A DNA stretch of 41,618 nucleotides from Paracoccaceae bacterium (GTDB lineage: Bacteria; Pseudomonadota; Alphaproteobacteria; Rhodobacterales; Rhodobacteraceae), in contig JALQYS010000474.1 in the NCBI GenBank assembly GCA_023254015.1, forward strand, positions 1 through 41,618, read 5' to 3'. Made by a program: the position numbers and the translations under genes. The notes below the pieces were generated by a model. That model was given only the letters and a program-made list of their open reading frames with translations, was not told where the DNA came from and made no database searches. Positions 8,829 to 16,330 of this stretch are shown here, piece after piece. Each line of letters begins with the position of its first letter. The first letter of the stretch is position 1.

Positions 8829-9453
8829 GCGCCAACCTCCGGAGGAATATTACGGAGGCCCTTGGTTCGGTGATGCTAGCCCGACAGTCAAGGTCGAATA
8901 ACCAGTCCTTTCGCGCCTGTGCAATCTCGTCCACAGCGTTCTCGCCTTTGAGAAACGCGCACACCCCCTTTTCTCCAAGATGAGGGGCCGCATAGCTGCA
9001 GAGTTGCGACAAAGGGGCCAGCGCTCTTGCTGACACGACATCGGCCTTTTGTGGTGGCAAGTCCTCGATACGGCATGTGGAGACCTGGATTCCAAGACCG
9101 AGAACACGCCCGGCATGGGTCAGGAATACCGATTTCCGACGATCACTCTCCACAAGATGGACCTGCAAATGCGGCAGGAAGTGCTCTGCCAGGATCGCGA
9201 TCACGATGCCCGGAAACCCGCCACCGCTGCCGATATCAAGCCAGCAGCTGTGCTCTTCCTCTGCGCAGACGAAAATCTGCGCGGAATCGACAATATGTCG
9301 CCTCCAAGCATTATCAATCGTCGAACGGGCGACGAGATTGATTTTGGCATTCCATTTCGTCGACAGAGCAAGAAAACTCTGAAGCTGATCGATCAGCCGA
9401 TCCGAAACAGGCCGATCCGGACCGAGCGCGCTCTGCAAAAGGTCCCGATCCAT
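8821..9453 (-). CDS. rsmG: 16S rRNA (guanine-N7) methyltransferase RsmG (GidB)
   Basis: Methylates the N7 of G527 of 16S rRNA; loss often gives low-level streptomycin resistance in studied bacteria. The 210-residue product contains the SAM-binding LDIGSGGGFPGI, then HLVESDRRKSVFL and VVSARALAPL, all diagnostic of GidB. I use the ATG at 9453, one base overlapping the mnmG stop (TGATG); the GTG immediately upstream (9456) is equally possible. It sits in the classical mnmG-rsmG-parA-parB order and is translationally coupled on both sides. Confidence 0.97.
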   Translation of the reverse strand: MDRDLLQSALGPDRPVSDRLIDQLQSFLALSTKWNAKINLVARSTIDNAWRRHIVDSAQIFVCAEEEHSCWLDIGSGGGFPGIVIAILAEHFLPHLQVHLVESDRRKSVFLTHAGRVLGLGIQVSTCRIEDLPPQKADVVSARALAPLSQLCSYAAPHLGEKGVCAFLKGENAVDEIAQARKDWLFDLDCRASITEPRASVIFLRRLAHA

Positions 9454-11327
9454 CACCCTGCCAACCGCTTCGCTTTCTTGATATGAGCCAACAAAAGGGC
9501 AAGCGCAGAGGGTGTCATGCCTTCAATCCGGGCAGCCTGGGCCAATGTCTCAGGTCTTTGGATCCTCAGCTTCCCTGCCAGTTCAGAGGAAAGGCCGGGA
9601 AGCCCGGTATATTCGATATCTGCAGGGATAACCGCAGCCTCTTCACGCCTGAGCGAGTCGACATCCTTTTGCTGCCGATCCAGATATTGCTGATATAGGG
9701 CGTCGTTTTCGAGTTGCGCCCTGATCGACGGGTCTATCTGCGTCGCCCGGGGCTCAAGCAGGTCAATCTGCTCCCGCGTGACACCAGGCATGGACATCAA
9801 CTTGAACAGACTTCTACGCCCGCCATCTGGATTGACAGCAATCCCGGCGGCCTTGATGTCTTTTGGACTGGCATCCACAGATTCAAGCAACTGCCTGCCA
9901 GACTCCAGTGCTTGGATCTTCTCGTCAAAGGCGCGAGCGCGGTTTTCCCTGACGCAGCCGATTCTTAACCCTATGGGTGTAAGGCGCTGATCGGCATTGT
10001 CCGCGCGCAATGCCAGACGGAATTCTGCGCGCGATGTGAACATCCGATAGGGTTCAGTCACCCCGAAAGTGGTCAGATCATCGATCATGACGCCAATATA
10101 GCTGTCGGTCCTGCTAAAGATAATCGGCTCGCCCCCCGTGGCATGCCGAGCGGCATTCAGGCCGGCAACGAGACCCTGCGCCGCAGCTTCCTCATAACCC
10201 GTTGTTCCATTGATTTGCCCAGCAAAAAACAGACCCTGGACAGATTTCGTCATGAGCGCCCGCGAAAGGCCGCGCGGGTCGAAGAAATCATATTCAATGG
10301 CATAGGCGGGTTGCAGGATCGTGACGGCTTCGAGACCGGCGATGGACCTGACATACTGCTCTTGCACATCCAATGGCAGAGACGAGGAAATTCCGTTCGG
10401 ATAGACCGTGTCATCATCCAAGCCTTCAGGCTCAAGAAACACCTGATGCGACGATTTTTCTGAAAATCTTACGACCTTATCCTCGATGGACGGGCAATAC
10501 CGCGGACCAACTCCCTCTATGTGACCGCCATACATCGCCGAAAGGTGCAAGTTCTTCCGGACGATCTCGTGCGTCCGTTCATTGGTATGCGTGATCCCGC
10601 ATGAAATCTGCCGCACAAATGGCTTGTCATTCAAGAACGAGAACAGGACAGGCGTTTCGTCGCCTTGCTGCATATCGAGCTTGTCCCAAGCGATAGTCCT
10701 TCCGTCAAGCCGAGGCGGCGTGCCCGTCTTGAGTCTTCCCCCTCGAATTCCGATTTCATCAAGTTGGGCCGCGAGCAAGAGTGACGGGGCGTCGCCAATG
10801 CGCCCGCCAGAGGTGCGCTTTTCACCGACATGAATAACGCCATTCAAGAACGTCCCGGCTGTCAAGATGACGGAGGCGCATCCAAGACGCTCACCCGTCG
10901 AGAGCAACACACCGGAGATCGTGCCAAGGTGAACATCCAGACCACACACTTCCCCCTCGATAATCGTGAGAAAGGGTTCAGCGGAAAGTGCGGACTGCAT
11001 CGCTTCGCGATAGATTTTTCGATCGGTTTGTGCGCGAGGACCCTGAACTGCTGGCCCTTTACGTCGATTCAACAGCCGAAATTGTATCCCTGCCTGGTCG
11101 GCAACGCGGCCCATCACACCGTCAAGGGCATCTATCTCTCGAACAAGATGCCCTTTGCCCAGCCCACCGATCGCAGGATTGCAGGACATTACACCAATAG
11201 ACCCGGCCTTGAGCGTCACAAGGGCAGTCCTTACGCCCAACCGAGCGGAAGCCGCAGCGGCCTCGGAGCCGGCGTGACCGCCACCGACGACAATGACATC
11301 AAAATGTTTCACGTGAAACATCCTCAT
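9453..11327 (-). CDS. mnmG: tRNA uridine-34 5-carboxymethylaminomethyl modification enzyme MnmG (GidA)
   Basis: FAD-dependent partner of MnmE that installs the cmnm5 group at wobble U34 of several tRNAs. The chain is about 624 residues from the ATG at 11327, which overlaps the mnmE stop as ATGA. The dinucleotide-binding GGGHAGSEAA starts at residue 15; SCNPAIGGLGKGHLVREID, the GTPPRLDG segment and the C-terminal RIEGMTPSALALLLAHI are family signatures. A second ATG (11321) begins the peptide MFHVKH; these codons are a perfect parS palindrome, so the protein's N-terminus is shaped by a centromere site. Which ATG is used cannot be decided from sequence alone; the overlap with mnmE favours the first. 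Confidence 0.97.
   Translation of the reverse strand: MRMFHVKHFDVIVVGGGHAGSEAAAASARLGVRTALVTLKAGSIGVMSCNPAIGGLGKGHLVREIDALDGVMGRVADQAGIQFRLLNRRKGPAVQGPRAQTDRKIYREAMQSALSAEPFLTIIEGEVCGLDVHLGTISGVLLSTGERLGCASVILTAGTFLNGVIHVGEKRTSGGRIGDAPSLLLAAQLDEIGIRGGRLKTGTPPRLDGRTIAWDKLDMQQGDETPVLFSFLNDKPFVRQISCGITHTNERTHEIVRKNLHLSAMYGGHIEGVGPRYCPSIEDKVVRFSEKSSHQVFLEPEGLDDDTVYPNGISSSLPLDVQEQYVRSIAGLEAVTILQPAYAIEYDFFDPRGLSRALMTKSVQGLFFAGQINGTTGYEEAAAQGLVAGLNAARHATGGEPIIFSRTDSYIGVMIDDLTTFGVTEPYRMFTSRAEFRLALRADNADQRLTPIGLRIGCVRENRARAFDEKIQALESGRQLLESVDASPKDIKAAGIAVNPDGGRRSLFKLMSMPGVTREQIDLLEPRATQIDPSIRAQLENDALYQQYLDRQQKDVDSLRREEAAVIPADIEYTGLPGLSSELAGKLRIQRPETLAQAARIEGMTPSALALLLAHIKKAKRLAG
11305..11320. promoter_or_regulatory. 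parS centromere site 2 (ParB binding)
   Basis: A second perfect TGTTTCACGTGAAACA palindrome, inside codons 3-8 of mnmG, where it encodes Met-Phe-His-Val-Lys-His with the flanking base. It is 3.2 kb from the candidate origin and 3.3 kb upstream of parB. Confidence 0.93.
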
Positions 11328-12613
11328 TTTCCGATGCAAAAACGTGAGAAGATCTCACCCAAGAGGTCCTCGACGCCCACCTTGCCAATCAACATCTCCA
11401 TGGACATCGCCGCAACCCTCAAATCGTCAGAGACCAACTCGACCAACACCCCACTCTTCAATCCGTCCCGCGCACGCGTCAAAGCACAAGATGCATTGCC
11501 GAGTATCTGGCGATGCCGCTCTCGAATGGCAAGTGAAGATCCAGCAACTCGTTGCGTCAGGACCTCACGCAGCCTGTCAATAAGCGTCTCAACCCCCAAA
11601 CCGGTTTTTGCGGAAATCAGAAGACCATCCGTTGCCCCATGATGCGCAAGGTCTGCCTTTGCACGAACCACCAAGTCACCATCCCTGGGCTCCAATGGAA
11701 ACCGAACCTCTCCCACATGAAGAAAAATCCGGATGTCCGCAGCCGCTGCCCGCTCAATCGCCCGAGAAACACCGATCTGCTCAACCACATCATCCGAATC
11801 CCGAATTCCGGCTGTGTCGAGAAGAGTCACAGGAAGGCCACCGATGTCCATCCGGACCTCAATCACGTCGCGGGTCGTTCCAGCAATGTCCGAAGTAATT
11901 GCCGCATCGCGACCAGCCAAGACGTTCAGAAGGCTGGACTTTCCAACATTAGGCTCACCGACAATCGCGACCTCGAAACCATCCCTTATTCGCTCCGCCG
12001 CTGCCCCACCCTTAAGTTCTTTCTCTACAGATTCACAAAGCCGGTCAACGATCTCAAGAACATGACCCAGCAATCCATCGGGAATCTCTTCTTCCGAAAA
12101 GTCGATCGTCGCATCCAGAAATGCCAGGGCTTGAACAAGATCAGCCCTCCAGGATTTTGCCCGCTTTCCCAGCTCACCCGACATGACAGCCAAGGCCTGC
12201 CGCCTCTGGGCCTCGGTCTCTGCGTCGATCAAATCAGCAAGACCCTCAACCTGGGTCAGATCAAGACGCCCATTTTCCAAAGCTCGCCGGGTGAACTCTC
12301 CAGGCTCCGCCATCCGCAGCCCCGGTTGATCCCCCAAGGCCACCAAGACCGCACGCGTGGTCGCAATGCTCCCATGGATATGCAACTCGACGACGGGTTC
12401 ACCAGTAAAACTCTTGCCGGCCTCGAACGCGAGAACCAGAGCTTCATCAATGAATTCACCCTTATGACGGATCTTGCGCAGACCGGCCGACCGAGGCGAA
12501 GGCAAACCACCACAGATCACGCTACAGGCCTGGTGCGCGTTTTCACCCGATACCCTGACGACCGCAATACCAGACTTCCCCTTGGCGGACGCCAAGGCAA
12601 AGATCGTATCCAT
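11324..12613 (-). CDS. mnmE: tRNA modification GTPase MnmE (TrmE)
   Basis: Works with MnmG in the GTP-dependent modification of wobble uridine. From the ATG at 12613 (preceded by GAGGGGACCAAC) the product is 429 residues. The N-terminal formyl-THF-binding domain begins MDTIFALASAKGKSGIAVVR. The inserted Ras-like G domain has G1 GEPNVGKS at 219-226, the switch TTRDVIEV and the DTAGIR motif. The invariant C-terminal C-[ILV]-G-K is present as FCIGK (Cys426). An in-frame start further upstream is possible but has no ribosome-binding site. It ends in the ATGA overlap with mnmG. Confidence 0.97.
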   Translation of the reverse strand: MDTIFALASAKGKSGIAVVRVSGENAHQACSVICGGLPSPRSAGLRKIRHKGEFIDEALVLAFEAGKSFTGEPVVELHIHGSIATTRAVLVALGDQPGLRMAEPGEFTRRALENGRLDLTQVEGLADLIDAETEAQRRQALAVMSGELGKRAKSWRADLVQALAFLDATIDFSEEEIPDGLLGHVLEIVDRLCESVEKELKGGAAAERIRDGFEVAIVGEPNVGKSSLLNVLAGRDAAITSDIAGTTRDVIEVRMDIGGLPVTLLDTAGIRDSDDVVEQIGVSRAIERAAAADIRIFLHVGEVRFPLEPRDGDLVVRAKADLAHHGATDGLLISAKTGLGVETLIDRLREVLTQRVAGSSLAIRERHRQILGNASCALTRARDGLKSGVLVELVSDDLRVAAMSMEMLIGKVGVEDLLGEIFSRFCIGK

Positions 12614-12633
12614 GTTGGTCCCCTCTGAAATCA

Positions 12634-12648
12634 AACGCCTCAGGCGTT
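12634..12648 (-). terminator. short hairpin formed by the rho stop codon region
   Basis: On the minus strand AACGCC, the rho stop TGA, then GGCGTT form a 6-bp stem with a 3-nt loop, followed by TGATTTC. It lies between rho and mnmE. It is small and lacks a strong T-run, so it may attenuate rather than fully terminate read-through into mnmE. Confidence 0.4.
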
Positions 12649-13911
12649 CATGGATTCAAAGAACTCGGAATTCGACTTGGTCTGCTTGAGCTTCGACAAC
12701 AGGAACTCGATCGCATCGGTCGTCCCCATCGGGTTCAGGATGCGCCGCAAGACATAAGTCTTCTGCAGGTCTACCTTGTCCACCAGCAGGTCCTCCTTCC
12801 GAGTACCCGACTTCAGGATATCGATCGCCGGGAATACCCGCTTGTCGGCCACCTTCCGATCAAGCACGATCTCGGAGTTACCGGTGCCCTTGAACTCTTC
12901 AAAGATCACCTCATCCATCCGGCTTCCGGTATCGATCAGTGCCGTCGCGATGATGGTCAAAGACCCACCTTCTTCGATGTTTCGCGCCGCCCCAAAGAAC
13001 CGCTTCGGGCGCTGCAAGGCATTCGCGTCAACACCACCGGTCAAAACCTTGCCTGACGACGGCACAACAGTGTTGAATGCCCGACCCAGACGCGTGATCG
13101 AATCGAGAAGGATCACGACATCGCGCTTGTGCTCCACCAAACGCTTCGCCTTTTCGATAACCATCTCGGCCACGGCGACATGTCGGGTCGCAGGTTCGTC
13201 AAAGGTCGAAGATACAACCTCGCCTTTGACGCTGCGCTGCATGTCCGTCACTTCCTCGGGCCGTTCATCGATCAGGAGAACAATCAGATAGCACTCCGGA
13301 TGGTTCTTCTCGATCGAATGCGCGATATTCTGCAGCAACACCGTCTTGCCGGTGCGCGGCGGCGCCACGATCAGCGCACGCTGCCCCTTTCCGATCGGAC
13401 AAACCAGATCGATGATCCGTGCCGACCGGTCCTTGATCGTCGGATCCTCGATCTCCATTTTCAGCCGCTGATCCGGATAAAGCGGCGTCAAATTGTCAAA
13501 ATGGACCTTGTGGCGCGCCTTTTCCGGGTCATCAAAGTTGATCTTGGTCGCCTTCACCAGACTGAAATACCGCTCGTTCTCGCGGGGCGCCTGAATGACC
13601 CCTTCGATGGAATCCCCCGTCCGCAACGAGAACTGCCGGATCATCTCGGGGCTGACATAGATATCATCAGGACCCGGCAGGTAGTTGGCTTCAGGGCTGC
13701 GCAAGAAACCGAACCCGTCCTGCAGCACTTCCAGAACACCATCCCCACCGATCTCCCAGCCTTCTTCGGCATGCTCTTTCAAAAGCGAGAACATCATCTC
13801 GCCCTTGCGCATGCTGGGCGCGTTCTCGATCTCCCACTCTTCCGCCATCGCCAGCAGTTCAGCCGGCGTCTTTGCCTTCAGATCGGCAAGATTCAAATGT
13901 TCAACGGTCAT
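12640..13911 (-). CDS. rho: transcription termination factor Rho
   Basis: Hexameric RNA-dependent ATPase that ends transcription at Rho-dependent sites. It has 423 residues, full length. The N-terminal helical domain (LADLKAKTPAELLAMAEEW) is followed by the cold-shock-like RNA-binding fold (DGFGFLRS, residues 65-72), the P-loop APPRTGKT at 183-190, LLIDERPEEVTDM (Walker B region) and the R-loop segment GGVDANALQRPKRFFGAARN. The start ATG at 13911 follows GAGAGGTTTTCC. It has a 137-nt gap to hemJ upstream, where I see no clear promoter, and mnmE follows 26 nt downstream. Confidence 0.98.
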   Translation of the reverse strand: MTVEHLNLADLKAKTPAELLAMAEEWEIENAPSMRKGEMMFSLLKEHAEEGWEIGGDGVLEVLQDGFGFLRSPEANYLPGPDDIYVSPEMIRQFSLRTGDSIEGVIQAPRENERYFSLVKATKINFDDPEKARHKVHFDNLTPLYPDQRLKMEIEDPTIKDRSARIIDLVCPIGKGQRALIVAPPRTGKTVLLQNIAHSIEKNHPECYLIVLLIDERPEEVTDMQRSVKGEVVSSTFDEPATRHVAVAEMVIEKAKRLVEHKRDVVILLDSITRLGRAFNTVVPSSGKVLTGGVDANALQRPKRFFGAARNIEEGGSLTIIATALIDTGSRMDEVIFEEFKGTGNSEIVLDRKVADKRVFPAIDILKSGTRKEDLLVDKVDLQKTYVLRRILNPMGTTDAIEFLLSKLKQTKSNSEFFESMNA

Positions 13912-14048
13912 GGAAAACCTCTCGCGCTGCCGTGGCTTCGGCAGATCAGCTCATGATGCAACAGGAAGGCGCCCTTGGCCGGACGGCCCGCGCACCAGCG
14001 CAGCTAAGCCCAGAAGGCCGGCAAGTCAAGCTTCCAGAAAACACCCGC

Positions 14049-14513
14049 TCAGAACTTGAGGATGACCGAAAACACGATCAGCAGCATCAGAACTGTCGGC
14101 ACCTCGTTCATCATCCGATACTGCCGACCAGTCAGACGATTGGACCCTTGCTCAAAGTCCCTCCGCCGTCCAGCCAACCACATGTGAAAGCCGGTCATGC
14201 CGACAACCGACCCTGCCTTCACCCAGGGCCACACATCGGTCCACACCACAATGCCCGGCGTCAGCACCAAGGCCATACCAAAGACCCAAGTCGCCACCAT
14301 TGCCGGGTTCATGATTGCGCGCAGCAAGAGACGTTCCTGATGCTGGAACAGCAGATCCATTTCGCTTGCCGCAACGACGCCCTGCTTCTTCAGCCCTTCA
14401 ACATGATAGACGAACAACCTCGGCAAATAGAACAGCCCGGCCATCCATGAGATGACCGACACAACGTGCAGCGCCTTCGTCCAGAGATACCAGTCCGCCA
14501 GAAAGTCGCCCAT
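14049..14513 (-). CDS. hemJ: protoporphyrinogen IX oxidase HemJ
   Basis: Membrane enzyme that oxidises protoporphyrinogen IX to protoporphyrin IX in heme (and bacteriochlorophyll) synthesis. From the ATG at 14513 (preceded by GTGAGGCGGCG) it is 154 residues with about four membrane helices. Family features: the N-terminal ALHVVSVISWMAGLFYLPRL with His16, followed by YH (36-37), and RQYRMMNEVPTVLML near the C-terminus. Rho-hemJ adjacency is typical of Rhodobacterales and other alphaproteobacteria; hemE, which often sits here too, is absent. A longer in-frame N-terminus through the AT-rich leader is unlikely. The upstream 378 bp is the candidate oriC. Confidence 0.9.
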   Translation of the reverse strand: MGDFLADWYLWTKALHVVSVISWMAGLFYLPRLFVYHVEGLKKQGVVAASEMDLLFQHQERLLLRAIMNPAMVATWVFGMALVLTPGIVVWTDVWPWVKAGSVVGMTGFHMWLAGRRRDFEQGSNRLTGRQYRMMNEVPTVLMLLIVFSVILKF

Positions 14514-14611
14514 CGCCGCCTCACGTTCATTCTTCTTAAAGAAAAGAAGAAGATAAGATGTTGATGATGTAAGCCCTGTGGGTATCGGAATACAACCTTG
14601 CATCCGCAGCC

Positions 14612-14620
14612 TTATCCCCA
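14612..14620 (+). promoter_or_regulatory. DnaA box-like 9-mer (one mismatch)
   Basis: TTATCCCCA differs from TTATCCACA at position 7. Together with the perfect box at 14632-14640 it forms a head-to-head pair separated by 11 nt; the extended arms (CTTATCCCCA and TGTGGATAAG) are 9/10 complementary. Confidence 0.55.
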
Positions 14621-14631
14621 GACGAAAACAC

Positions 14632-14640
14632 TGTGGATAA
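14632..14640 (-). promoter_or_regulatory. consensus DnaA box
   Basis: TGTGGATAA is the exact complement of the high-affinity DnaA box TTATCCACA. It is adjacent to the A/T-rich tract that begins near 14649. Confidence 0.65.
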
Positions 14641-14648
14641 GCTGTTCA

Positions 14649-14694
14649 CAAAAAGAACATAAAAAAAAATGTTTTGATTTCAGTAATTTATATA
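14649..14694. other. A/T-rich tract, candidate DNA unwinding element
   Basis: A run of nine A's and TTTT/ATTTATATA segments make this the most A/T-rich stretch I see in an otherwise GC-rich window. On the minus strand AATCAAAACATTT is close to an IHF consensus (WATCARNNNNTTR, last base off). Confidence 0.5.
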
Positions 14695-14760
14695 GCATGG
14701 ATCGCTCCTTCTGGCAGATCCCCGATGTGGACGAAAAATCATCCCGACCGTGGCATGTCG

Positions 14761-14780
14761 GTTTTCCAGATGGGGAAAAC
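14761..14780. repeat. inverted repeat GTTTTCC / GGAAAAC in candidate oriC
   Basis: GTTTTCC (14761-14767) and GGAAAAC (14774-14780) are perfect 7-bp arms around AGATGG. Each arm overlaps a degenerate DnaA-box-like 9-mer (TTTTCCAGA, and TTTTCCCCA on the other strand). Role unknown. Confidence 0.5.
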
Positions 14781-14891
14781 CCCTTTGGCTCACCTTGACA
14801 AGACCGGATAAACCCGGCCCTCTTGCTCCCGTTCGGGCCAGACCGGCAAAAGAGCCGCTTTTACCACCAACCTGCCCCAGGGTTTTCCACA

Positions 14892-15494
14892 ATGCTGTCC
14901 CGCCCCCTGATCCTTGCCTCCACATCTGCCATTCGCCTGCAGCTCCTTCAGGCGGCGGGGCTTGCAGTCACTGCCCATGCATCCCGAATTGACGAAGAGG
15001 CGGTCAAAGCCGGACTGGAGTCCGAAAACGCCAATCCCCGCGACATCGCTGATGCTCTGGCTGAAATGAAGACGGCAAAAGTTGCTGCGCGCCAGCCCGA
15101 GGCACTTGTCCTCGGTTGCGATCAGGTGCTCGATTTCAAGGGCAGCGTTCTGTCAAAACCCGCCAGCCTTGCCGAGGCCCGCGCCCAACTTCTGGCGCTG
15201 CGGGGGCAAACCCATGCCTTGCTCTCGGCAGCGGTTCTTTATGACGAAGGCCAACCGATCTGGCGCCATGTCGGTCAGGCCCGGCTGACCATGAGAGGGT
15301 TTTCAGACAGCTACCTTGACTCCTATCTTGCCCGGAACTGGCCCGAGGTCGGATCCTCCGTCGGTGCCTACAAACTCGAGACTGAAGGCGTTCGCCTTTT
15401 TGACCGGATCGATGGTGACTACTTCACAATCCTTGGTCTGCCCCTTCTTCCCCTCTTGTCCTATCTCTCTACCCGGGGTTTTATTCCATCATGA
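14892..15494 (+). CDS. maf: Maf-family nucleoside triphosphate pyrophosphatase
   Basis: House-cleaning enzyme of the Maf family, hydrolysing non-canonical NTPs (m7GTP in YceF-type members, dTTP/UTP in others); the exact substrate is not clear from sequence. The ATG at 14892 gives 200 residues starting MLSRPLILASTS. Family features: ASTSAIR (10-16), the acidic RIDEEAV segment (32-38), the ALAEMKTAKV segment (56-65) and LGCDQVL with catalytic-type Asp77. There is no convincing Shine-Dalgarno sequence; instead a DnaA-box-like TTTTCCACA abuts the start. It overlaps aroE by ATGA. maf-aroE-coaE-dnaQ next to the origin is a widespread alphaproteobacterial order. Confidence 0.93.
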   Translation: MLSRPLILASTSAIRLQLLQAAGLAVTAHASRIDEEAVKAGLESENANPRDIADALAEMKTAKVAARQPEALVLGCDQVLDFKGSVLSKPASLAEARAQLLALRGQTHALLSAAVLYDEGQPIWRHVGQARLTMRGFSDSYLDSYLARNWPEVGSSVGAYKLETEGVRLFDRIDGDYFTILGLPLLPLLSYLSTRGFIPS

Positions 15495-16330
15495 CCGACT
15501 TGCCCAAAATCCCCTTGGCCGGTGTGATCGGCCACCCCATCGCGCACAGCCGCTCTCCCGCGCTGCACGGATTCTGGCTGCGACGCTATGGCATCAACGG
15601 GCACTATATCCCCATGGATGTTAGCCCGGTCGATCTTGAGGAAACGCTGCGCCTGTTGCCAAGGATTGGCTTTGTCGGTCTGAACGTCACCATCCCTCAC
15701 AAGGAGGCCATCCTCAAGATCGCCGATGTGATCACCGATCGCGCCGCGCTGATCGGGGCTGCCAATACCTTGATCTTCCGCAAGGATGGAAAGATCCATG
15801 CCGATAACACCGATGGCGCGGGCTTTGTCGCCAACCTGCGGCAGAACGCGCCGCACTGGAACCCGGCCGCTGGCCCTGCGGCTGTTCTTGGGGCAGGCGG
15901 CGCTGCCCGTGCCGTCGTGGCCGCCCTGATCGAGGTGGGCGTGCCGGAGATCCGGCTTACCAACCGCAGCCGTCCCCGTGCGGATGCCCTTCGCGCCGAT
16001 TTTGGTGCCAAGATCACGGTGCACGACTGGGTGCACGCGGGCAACATGCTCGAAGGGGCCACCACCGTCATCAACACCACCTCCCTTGGCATGGCCGGAA
16101 AGCCCGATTTCCGTGTTCCGCTTGACGCGCTTGAACCCGGGGCCGTGGTAAATGACCTGGTATACAACCCGCTGAAAACTTCTTTCCTTGCCGAGGCTGA
16201 ACGGCGCGGGGCAACAATTGTCGATGGGCTCGGCATGCTCTTGCATCAGGCGGCCCCCGGGTTCGAGCGTTGGTTCGGCCCGACACCCGCCGTCGATGAG
16301 GAAACCCGACAGGCCGTCCTGCAATCATGA
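15491..16330 (+). CDS. aroE: shikimate dehydrogenase (NADP+)
   Basis: Reduces 3-dehydroshikimate to shikimate in the chorismate (aromatic amino acid) pathway. It has 279 residues. The substrate-binding N-terminal domain has GVIGHPIAHSRSPALHG (11-27) and NVTIPHK with the catalytic Lys71 and its partner Asp108 (ADNTDGAGF). The Rossmann NADP domain has LGAGGAARAV and NRSRPRADAL, where the Arg after Asn suits NADP. TTSLGM and the C-terminal VDGLGMLLHQAA complete the family pattern. The start codon overlaps the maf stop and the stop overlaps the coaE start (both ATGA), indicating an operon. Confidence 0.97.
   Translation: MTDLPKIPLAGVIGHPIAHSRSPALHGFWLRRYGINGHYIPMDVSPVDLEETLRLLPRIGFVGLNVTIPHKEAILKIADVITDRAALIGAANTLIFRKDGKIHADNTDGAGFVANLRQNAPHWNPAAGPAAVLGAGGAARAVVAALIEVGVPEIRLTNRSRPRADALRADFGAKITVHDWVHAGNMLEGATTVINTTSLGMAGKPDFRVPLDALEPGAVVNDLVYNPLKTSFLAEAERRGATIVDGLGMLLHQAAPGFERWFGPTPAVDEETRQAVLQS

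Larger units (their letters stand above)
14514..14891. other. candidate chromosome replication origin (oriC)
   Basis: The only stretch longer than 300 bp without a gene, lying between divergent hemJ and maf. It holds a perfect DnaA box TGTGGATAA (14632-14640, i.e. TTATCCACA on the minus strand), a one-mismatch box TTATCCCCA (14612-14620) facing it, a relaxed box TTTTCCACA (14883-14891) abutting the maf ATG, and an inverted repeat with two more degenerate boxes (14761-14780). A 46-bp A/T-rich tract (about 14649-14694) directly follows the perfect box, as expected for an unwinding element. parA/parB and parS nearby fit. A TTGACA hexamer at 14795-14800 could be the -35 of a maf promoter, but no good -10 follows. 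Relaxed boxes alone are weak: TTTTCCACA also occurs at the parB start and in addA. Function is inferred. Confidence 0.62.

Noticed and set aside
14698..14799. 33-codon frame (MDRSFWQIPDVD...) in the hemJ-maf gap
   Set aside because: No ribosome-binding site, no recognised relatives and lies within the candidate origin; too short to support.
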